From NCBI GenBank assembly GCA_905250075.1, contig CAJNOP010000004.1, positions 1,550,971-1,614,970 of the forward strand: 64,000 nt of DNA. Reading direction: 5' to 3'. Source of the DNA: Rotaria sp. Silwood1 (taxonomy: Eukaryota; Rotifera; Eurotatoria; Philodinida; Philodinidae). Below the pieces are notes generated by a model, which saw nothing but the letters and a program-made list of their open reading frames with translations, was not told where the DNA came from and made no database searches. A program made the translations under genes and the position numbers. This document shows positions 55,901 to 64,000 of the stretch, one piece after another (the stretch's first letter is position 1; every line of letters starts with the position of its first letter).

Positions 55901-58900
55901 CAGAAGATATTTTAATAGCAAAAATAGCTGATGATTCTGCTAAAAAAAATTTAACTCATACTAATAATTTAGATATGATTAAATATATAGCAAAAACAAA
56001 TATAAGTTTAATACAAAATTTAGTTCGTGATACAGTACGTACAATTGATTATAAAATTGAAAATGATCAATCTGATGATGATGATTATATTGATATTAAA
56101 TCAAATAAAATTAATATAACTTTAAATAAAATTAGTAGAAAACAATTAAGTAATTTAACAAATCCAATTATTATTTATTCAAATTATAGAAAATTATTTA
56201 ATAAAACTTTACAAAAATATTATAAAGAACAGGTTTGTCAAAAACATATAGGTTTTCTTTCTTATTGAAAATAAAATTCTAGATAAAACATAGTTATGAT
56301 ATAAATGAAATTCGTAATTCATTAAATGAAACAATACGTGATAAACTTACTGAAGATTATCATCGTTCAGCATTAAAAACAGCTATGCAATGTTTAACTG
56401 GTGTAGCTGGTGCTAATAATGTACCAGAAGATTTTTGTGAACGGCAACTCAACAAACAACGTTCTGTGAATTGGGCAGTTTTACCTGATAAACCATCACC
56501 AATCGATGGAAGTGTTCGACCATTTGCTGTTATTATTACTATTCGAGGTATAGAAAAAAAATACAGGGTATTGAAAAGTGATAAACAGTGTTTTTTATCC
56601 AAAAATTTTCTTTCTTAGAGTAGCGAATTAAAACTTTGCAAGGGACAACAAAACAGATATATAGTACGTGATACAATAGCTATAAATTTTCAAGAGTGTA
56701 AATTCGATTTTAAAAGAAGTGCTATTCCATTAGCTTCGACGATAGATGAAACACTAGTAGCCGTACAGCATAATATTAACCATTGAACACTAAGTTTTCT
56801 CTATAATGTGCTACTATTGAGAATCATGATTATGTTTAATGAATCCCTAATCGACTTTTACGATTCAATTACTGTCTGTTAGAAGTTGTTGAATTGATTC
56901 CGGATCCAGGTTTGAAAATTTAGGACTTGATAGGCTCGATTATCTGTCCAAAATATAACGACAGTAGTAAGAGTTAATGATATGTAACTACCATCCCGCG
57001 AAATCGAAATCATCAATATATATGAGTTGGACTTATTAAAGACGACCACTTAATTGAAATAATTGTTGGTATAGAAAACATCAGATCGATTTTTCAAGAG
57101 TATATTGTTTTCTTTCTAATAAATAACATTTCGAATCATGAATAGAGATGTGCGAGACTAAGTTATTTTTGTTCTGATTTCGGTAACTTCTTTTCTAGTG
57201 GCCTCTACGAATTTCATTAGGTTCCGATTCTAGAGAAAATTATTTTAGAATTAATTTGTATTACAACTAAAAGTACTCTTCAATATTCCTCTTCGATTTA
57301 TTTAGTAGACGATTAATACTTATTTGTGTCATCTCTCTTGAATTATATTCTAATTTATACGATTTATAAGATAATACACTAAAGATCTTCCTCTCAAAAA
57401 AAAGGTCAATTTTCGTTAGAATGATTAAAATTAAGTTAAGCGCAGAGAAAGATAGCCTGAGATCTGATCTTTTGAAAAAGACATAATTTGTTTATTTGGT
57501 ATCTCGGTTTTTGATTACGCTTCTAAGAATTTTTGAAAAAGCTTCATTATCACTAATTGGTTTGTCTTGCTTGAAAGAATATGTCAACATGTAGAGCGTG
57601 TTGAATCTCTTTTTTAAATTAATCTCGTTGTAATTATATAAGATTGCTTTAATAATTGGAGTACTATTTTTTTGAGTTTTTCATGACATCGAACTTTTTC
57701 CTCTTAACAATTAAAATTTAAAAGCAAGAACTCTGTCGTGGCCTACGTCGTGATATTCTTTCTCAAACAAAAAAACCTTAGGGACGTCTAAAAAGAATTT
57801 TGGGTTGTCCAATGAGTTATTTTCAACCCTTGTTTATGAAATATCTACCGAAAAACATAATACTATAGGACTGAAAGTTTCATGCGATGTGAATAGAACT
57901 GGCGAGATCTTTAAAACACAGAATATTTAAGTATAATCTTTAATTTCGATCGGGTCCTGACCTCGTAGTCCTTTAGTCATCAATTCTTTTCATGCTAACA
58001 TCATCTTCAACAAACAAAAAACAACTTTTATTACATCTCGGAATCGAGAATAGTCATCATTTATATGAGAATCGAATATAATAAACCTAATTTGATGCTA
58101 TTTTTTCAAGGTGCACTTAATCAGACTGATTATGATTCATACAATACATATTATTTCAAAGTGAAAAATTTCTTTGATCCATATATAAAACAACATGCAC
58201 CAAAACATTTACAGCATGCATGGTTTTCTTCTCCGGGCTTTGCATTTTATGGTGTTCAACGTGAATTACTTGTTGGTTCTTATTCATCTTTAATTGCATC
58301 ACTTGGAATTGCTTTACTTGTACTTTTTCTTACATCAGGCAATTTATTTATTGCAGTTTATGCTTTGATTACAATTACTTTTGCTATTGGTAACTAAAGT
58401 TGTTTTATTTTTGTGTTTTCTTTTATAGAAATTGTTTTTGCTTATTTTAGCTGTTAGTGTTGCAATATTTGCTGCATTAAAATGGGAATTAGGAATAGTT
58501 GAAGCTATTATTGTTATTATGTCTGTGGGTCTTTCAGTAGATTTTGTTGTTCATTTTGGTGTTGGTTATATTCATACAGATTCAACAGATATTGATCATG
58601 AACGAAAAAAAATAAAACAACGTTATTTATCATCAATATCAATGCCAATAGAATCTCCTAATAATATTGATATACGACCTTCTCGTAGTAAGTCATTCTT
58701 GTCTATTAAAAAAAAAAGCAATACTACTATCGCAATTCCTGCAGGATTAAAATATGAAAGACGATATAGCTGCTGTTGCTAATCACAGGAAGATAGTATG
58801 TTTTTATATATTTTGGGTCACATTTCTTCATTATCCGTTTATTTAATCCTCCACAAATGCAATAAGGAAGTAATTCAAATCTTATAACAAGACGTTATTG

Positions 58901-59478
58901 ATATACGGTCTCTCATCGTATAGCAATAATGCTTGTTATGGTTTTTGACTAACATCTGTCACGACATTTGAGCGGTGCAAATTTCTACCCAATATATTTC
59001 AACACTCGTGTTAGATCGTGTTTCACAAAATAAAGTAAAATATGTTTTGTTGATTCTTAGAAATGAGTACTTATCATTTAATATATAAACAACAACAAAT
59101 TGAACGTGAAACACGTGTAACAGAATCAATATCTCGTGTTGGTTCAGCTGTATTTATGGCTGCATTTACAACATTTGCAGCTGGATTTTCAATGACATTA
59201 TCATCACTTACCGCATTTCGACAAATGGGACAATTTTTAATGACAATTAGTATGTCATATATATTTTTTTGTTTATTAGTTACAAAAATACTTGAATTAT
59301 TCTTTTAGTGTTTACATCATGGGTATTTTCAATGTTTTTCTTTTTACCATTATGTGCTATAATTGGTCCTGTTGGTAAATGTGGCTCGATACCATTTACT
59401 CGAATTGGTGAATATTTTAAACGGTGTTTATTATTTCGTTGTCAACGTCACAATTCAAACGACATTATAAATGAATAA
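49953..59478 (+). CDS. disp: Dispatched-like RND/sterol-sensing protein
   Basis: Membrane protein of the Patched/Dispatched RND group; Dispatched releases cholesterol-modified Hedgehog from producing cells. Fifteen exons: 49953-49975, 50130-50253, 50321-50727, 50795-50931, 52678-53556, 53629-53916, 54627-54970, 55176-55401, 55462-55829, 55894-56232, 56283-56547, 58111-58389, 58451-58687, 59061-59249 and 59309-59478. Total 1424 aa. After the first helix comes FSDPRIGWGARGKGT, like the FADP-x-GFE-RGT of Dispatched. The first extracellular loop carries a Cys-rich segment. The sterol-sensing block contains GIGCDD in helix 4 (Asp593, Asp594), and helix 10 has GLSVDFVVHF (Asp1257); these GxxxD motifs are the cation-coupling sites of the family. 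It ends LPLCAIIGP plus a short tail. Exon 1 has only 23 coding nt. Patched-domain proteins are the alternative, less likely. Confidence 0.85.
50932..52677 (+). other. 1.7-kb intron of the Dispatched-like gene
   Basis: Separates exons 4 and 5. No additional exon is required, since the split Gly codon rejoins directly. No recognised element inside. Confidence 0.65.
54197..54232 (+). repeat. 36-bp dispersed repeat, copy 2
   Basis: Core GGGTCCGAAGATTTTGGATC matches the copy at 19349 with few changes. It lies in the 710-nt intron between exons 6 and 7 of the Dispatched-like gene. Confidence 0.45.
56548..58110 (+). other. 1.6-kb intron of the Dispatched-like gene
   Basis: Between exons 11 and 12. 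It carries a third, more diverged copy of the 36-bp repeat at 56904-56939. No coding exon found. Confidence 0.65.
56904..56939 (+). repeat. 36-bp dispersed repeat, copy 3
   Basis: Diverged copy (core CCAGGTTTGAAAATTTAGGA) of the motif at 19349 and 54197. Intronic. Confidence 0.35.
58741..59048 (+). repeat. 300-bp dispersed repeat, copy B
   Basis: Same orientation and block order as 30161-30450. It fills most of the intron between exons 13 and 14 of the Dispatched-like gene, ending just before the acceptor at 59060. The open frame of exon 13 runs into it, but the GTAAGT donor at 58688 precedes it. Confidence 0.75.
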
Positions 59479-62400
59479 AATCTTGTTTTGATATACAAAA
59501 CAAAAACAAATCTAGTCAAAAGCTATCCAAAACGCACAATTAAAATGCATAGAACTCCACATTTTTCCTTTTTTGTTTTCTACTCCATACATCCTTTTGA
59601 TTCCCCGTCCACCTTGAATATGTTTTTTTTGTCAGATAGAATACAAAAAAAAGGACCTTTTAAAATTATTTTTCATTTAAAAAACAAATATGAAATTAAT
59701 GAGCTCTGAAATTATATACTATTTAAAGTGAACTATGTTTACAGGGTTTATTTTTTGCTTTGATTTTATATAGCTCTTAAAATAAGAAAAAAAACAAAAA
59801 TATTTAATTCATATAAATCCGTAATCAATTATTTTTTTTTGTCTTTTGTTTTAAAACAAAACTCAATCGTGATGTATGAGATCTTCTTTTTTTTTTGTTT
59901 TTTTTTGACTTATATTTATTAATCTTATTTTTTTTTTTTGTTTTAACTCATTTAATTTATGTTTACAAATTGTCGTTTATTTCATGTAATCCGTCTGTGT
60001 TTGTATGAAATAGAAAAAATAAAAATATTTATTTCAAAACAAAATGCATAATATGTGTCAATGCTTGTTGTTTTTTTTATTTTTGTAATGTTTGAGACGA
60101 ATTGATAGATAAATGCCTAAAGGAAAGGATTTTATTAATGTTTTTATAGTTAAATGAATCAACTACATTCATATGATCATAATCGATTCGTGTTTTTTTT
60201 TCTAAGAACGACAAAAAAAAGTTTCAGATTATTGATGCATATGATCGTCTCATAAATATGTATAATCATGAGATTGAAGAAAAGTGCATTCTTGTCCTAG
60301 GAGAAAGTGCAAATGATTTGTGAAAATATTGGTAAATTCTGTTTTTTTTTTATATAAAAGAATCTGAGTAGAAATCATCAGGTTTCTTCTTACTTTGTAA
60401 ACTTTATAACATGAAAGTAAGAGTATACAACTCTATCTTGATGTCGGTTTATTAATATTTCAAATCTCTTTTTAACAAAAGCTTAAAGAATATCAAGACA
60501 CGCGATACAGTCTTGCAGAAAAGAATTAGACAACCGACGAATAGAGCCCTGTGAATTTAGGTTTTTTTCTACTCCACCTCCAAATATTGATTATATAAAT
60601 TTCATGTCGATTTTTTTCTGTAATACTAACTCGCATAAAGATCTAGCTTGTCAGTTCTCAAAGCCTTAAAATAAATGCTTCTTTTCATTATACGAAGAAA
60701 CAGAGCAATTGTATATCCAATGACATGTCTTCCTAAATATTGACAATATTGCTGTTCTATTGTTTGTTAATTCCAAACTGTGTGCATCATCTAGGCTTTA
60801 ATAAGCTAGGAATAACTGGCAAAAAGTTTGGCGCCTTAGCTTTATTATTGCCGTAATATTAATTTTTTTATGATTTCTTTTTGCATAATACAATGGTCTT
60901 CATTAGAGACACTAGGAAAGTTAAATTCTGAACTTCGATTTGAATCTTTGTACAGTGAACTAGTTTAACAAGAATAATTCATTGTTATGCTTTCAAATCT
61001 TTTCATCGTGCCTATTCTATTGTATAGCTATGATAAAAGCGTGGCTTTCACATCGCTCATATACATCGACAGATTCGTTATTCTTACATCGAGTTAAGAT
61101 CAAGCCAAAGATCTGGAAGTTTTACAACGAACTGATTAGGCTGCTTAAGCCCCTTCTTTATGCAAAGGTTCAAAGCGAAATTTGAGATTCAACTTTCCTC
61201 GTGTCTCTAACGAAGGCTGCAACATTCTGCTAAAAAATATTGTAAAAATTCCATATCATGGCACCAATATGTTAAGGCTTCAAAATCTTTGCTAGTTATA
61301 TCCATAGCTTATGAGAGCCTACATAAACTACATAGTTTCCACTTAACAAACAATAGACCAGTTGGAAGCTATCATCGTTAGTTGTCTAATTTTTTCTTGC
61401 AAGAGAGCATTGGATATGTTGATCTCGTAAAGGTTTTGTATACAAAACAGATAAAATTTTAATAAGCCGACATCAAGGTCATTGTTTAATATTTCAACAT
61501 GGAAGATAAACTTGATAGGTTCTTGTGAGACCTTTTCTTAGAAATTTAATTCATTGAAGCCTTTACATTGAAACAATGTCAACGCTTGTATGTTTGTTGT
61601 TAAGAATATGACAAAAGAAATTCATTACTCAATTTCTTACTCTCGAAGATCTGTTAGATATACGTGATTTTATATTAAATCCTCTAGACGAACGTCTTGT
61701 TTACGTTGTCCTATAAGACTATAGTTGATTTTTGTTGTTTAATAATATGATTGATTACAAAATTTCATTACTCTAAGGCAATAGTAATAAACTCAATTTT
61801 CGATCATTCATTAACGTTCTTACTTGATTGCGCCCTAATGAAATAACAATTGATTCATATACAAAAGAGAAAAAATTACTATTTCTATGTGTTGTTTGTA
61901 TTCGTCAATTATATTAAAATATATAAATAGATTCTAGTTTAGATTTACGATCATAATGAGTTAATAGAAATTCTTAAAATGATGATTAATTGCTTTATGA
62001 AAAACTAATAAAAAATCAATTTTTATTAATGTATCCATGGAAATATTCATCATAAATACATATGAATTATTATTGATTATATAAGAGCAGAGTTGACATG
62101 TTTTTATTTGTTTTGTTCATGTTTACTTTCTTATTCTATGAGATACTGATGGACATCTAACAATAAGATTTAAAAAATTGTGCATTAGATTATCAAATTA
62201 TTCATATTGATGAGAAAATATCAATGAAATTTTTAAACTAAAGATTTCTATATTGTCAGTTTCTTCTTTATTTGACATTATGATTGCATTTAAAAAAAAC
62301 AATTAGTCTAAACAACCTCCATTAAAACATATACAGAGATTTTCTTTTTAGTTCTACAAGAAGTTAATGTATTTTGTGATAGTTTTCAATGCTATCATTG

Positions 62401-63581
62401 TTTTTAAATATATCATTCACTTTTTAATACAAAGCTATAATTTTTCTTTTTTGATCTGAATAGTCCTTCTCAGGTCATGAGAAGATGCTATTTATTATTA
62501 TGAACATCAACTAAACTACAGTCTAATTTTTAAGAAGTATTTGAATTCTTCCTGTATTTTGAAGAAGGAATTTAATAATACAAAAATCTGCTAAGATTTC
62601 ATGTGATTTATATTGACAGCAGTGCGAACAAGCGTATAACATGATAAAGTTTCAAGGTATTCGATTGTATTAAAACATCTTTCATTTACTAGATTTTAAA
62701 TCGACCAATTTCACAAGTAACGAATTCAATTTTAGTCATTCAAGTTAAATTTTTTGCTAAATTTAATCTTCAGCTTCAGAAATATTGAGATACTGACAAA
62801 ACGTAATGGAAATTGAAATGGTCTCAATCTCCTTTCTATCCATGGTTTGGTTGCGTGTAAAATAAGGCTTTAGCTCCTTTCATAGTCATAGGCATAATGC
62901 TTGTTCCTCGCTCCTGAAACTTTTTTGTGATGTTACACCATTACATTACAAAAATAGTTTTTCTTCTTACTTCTCACTAGGCATGCAAACAAGCTGACTA
63001 GCAGAATTTGAATGGTTCACGCTATCGTATTGATAATGAACTATTCGAATCAGCCATCACATCAAAAAAATATAGCAAGATGTCTGTTATTGACAACCAA
63101 ACGAAGTATGATCCTATGAACCGTTTAATTTAATAAGAAACTAGGGAAAAACAACCCAAATACATTGGTTGTATTTGCTTACTCATCACATCGTACATGA
63201 ACGACATCTAGTAGAAATAAAATCTTTTTATTAAAATTCAATTTTTCTAAGAATAATTTTAAAAAAAACTCATAAAAAAATCTTCTGAAAATAAAATTTT
63301 TTAAAAAAGAATATCTTGACTTTCTTAAAAGAAATGTTTTCAATATGATGAATTGTTCTCACTAATTCATTCATTCATTGGTTAATATAACTATCGGATC
63401 TATCGTATGTAAAGTAAAGCAATAGTCAGTAGAAATATAATGTTTATTTGTTCTGTTGACTAGTAATATTATTTAAAATTTTCTATCGCTTTATTTCTTA
63501 ATTTTGTATTTTGTAGACTTTCACATCTCTTTTCCATCTCTTGTTAAACAGTAGAAAAAGAAAAAGAAAAAACAGCAAACA
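59479..63581. other. 4.1-kb intergenic region, no gene seen
   Basis: Starts with T-rich 3' flanking DNA of the Dispatched-like gene, with an AATAAA at 60018-60023 as one candidate poly(A) signal. The rest is AT-rich without recognisable exons. The TTTTGTAG at about 63507-63515 could be the acceptor of a 5' UTR intron of RACK1. Confidence 0.55.
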
Positions 63582-64000
63582 ATGTCAAATGAACATCTTT
63601 CATTAAAAGGCGTTCTTGTTGGTCATAATGATTGGGTAACACAAATCGCAACAACACCACAATTTCCTGACATAGTTCTATCAGCATCACGAGATAAAAC
63701 AATTATAATTTGGCAATTAAATAATCAACATGATCCAATTAGTGAAAGTACATCATGCGGTGTACCAAGTAAAGCATTACGTGGTCATTCACATTTTGTT
63801 TCCGATGTTGTTATATCAAGTGATGGTCTTTTTGCTGTTAGTGGTTCATGGGATAGTTCATTACGTCTTTGGGATTTATCCGTTGGTACAAGTACAAGAC
63901 AATTTGTTAGTCATAAAAAAGATGTATTAAGTGTTGCTTTTTCGGCTGATAATCGACAAATTGTTAGTGGTAGCCGAGATAAAACAATTAAATTATGGAA
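63582..64000 (+). CDS. RACK1: RACK1, WD-repeat ribosomal scaffold (5' part)
   Basis: Seven-bladed WD40 beta-propeller that sits on the 40S ribosomal subunit head and docks signalling proteins such as protein kinase C. The first 139 codons are present in one open exon and run off the window end; the full protein is about 315 aa. The N-terminus [19 protein letters not shown] is characteristic. Blade 1 ends [13 protein letters not shown], blade 2 holds [16 protein letters not shown] and [13 protein letters not shown], and blade 3 holds [13 protein letters not shown] and WD dipeptides occur at the expected spacing. The start is the first ATG, in an A-rich context (AAACAATG). Confidence 0.95.
   Translation, partial: MSNEHLSLKGVLVGHNDWVTQIATTPQFPDIVLSASRDKTIIIWQLNNQHDPISESTSCGVPSKALRGHSHFVSDVVISSDGLFAVSGSWDSSLRLWDLSVGTSTRQFVSHKKDVLSVAFSADNRQIVSGSRDKTIKLW

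Noticed and set aside
58430-58450. Upstream acceptor (TATAG) before Dispatched exon 13
   Set aside because: Using it brings in an in-frame stop within ten codons; the TTTTAG ending at 58450 restores the frame and helix.
58688-58782. Extension of Dispatched exon 13 ending in SCCC
   Set aside because: A GTAAGT donor at 58688 rejoins the family sequence at 59061; the extension runs into a dispersed repeat.

Overview
The window is nuclear DNA from a strongly AT-rich animal genome. Every multi-exon gene splices with GT-AG introns, most of them roughly 50-90 nt long with a few of 0.5-3 kb. The gene content is metazoan: a Dispatched-type RND protein, an Enigma-type PDZ/ZM/LIM protein, the PP2A scaffold subunit, HGH1 and RACK1. 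Compact AT-rich genes, a bacterial-looking AAA ATPase and several small mobile elements fit a rotifer (possibly bdelloid). That assignment is an inference, not something the sequence proves.

Layout. 1.5-9.3 kb (+): two tandem aquaglyceroporin genes, 295 and 298 aa. 10-11.9 kb (-): an Asn/Ser/Thr-rich orphan. 16.6-20.6 kb (-): a 14-exon Enigma/ZASP-like PDZ-ZM-3xLIM gene. 22-23.3 kb (-): an AAA ATPase whose closest recalled relatives are bacterial. 24.1-24.5 kb (-): an intronless 132-aa protein with a C-x4-C-x14-C-x2-H motif. 26.2-28.9 kb (-): HGH1. 29.9-33.3 kb (-): PP2A-A. 34.1-34.9 kb: a 91-bp hairpin element and a roughly 600-bp foldback repeat. 35.4-42.4 kb (-): a tandem SLC17 cluster of one pseudogene and two intact 519-aa genes, with a hAT-like 221-bp element between the pseudogene and the first intact gene. 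45.3-47.2 kb (-): a MATE (SLC47-like) exporter. 50-59.5 kb (+): a 15-exon Dispatched-like gene. 63.6 kb to the end (+): the start of RACK1.

I rebuilt the exon structures by hand. For every gene, the summed exon length is a multiple of three and the split codons restore family motifs: both aquaporin NPA boxes, the Walker A loop, LIM cysteines, HEAT repeats and the RND GxxxD motifs. Coordinates in the feature list span start codon to stop codon, and exon boundaries are in the evidence text.

These are mostly independent eukaryotic genes, not an operon. The themes are membrane transport (water/glycerol, organic anions, organic cations, Hedgehog-type lipid export), signalling or chaperone scaffolds (PP2A-A, RACK1, HGH1), and local duplication of transporter genes. 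I found no rRNA, CRISPR array, convincing tRNA or complete autonomous transposon. The best candidates for something unusual are the bacterial-type AAA ATPase, the small zinc-motif orphan, a shared Glu-to-His change in both SLC17 duplicates, and four kinds of repeats in introns and intergenic DNA.
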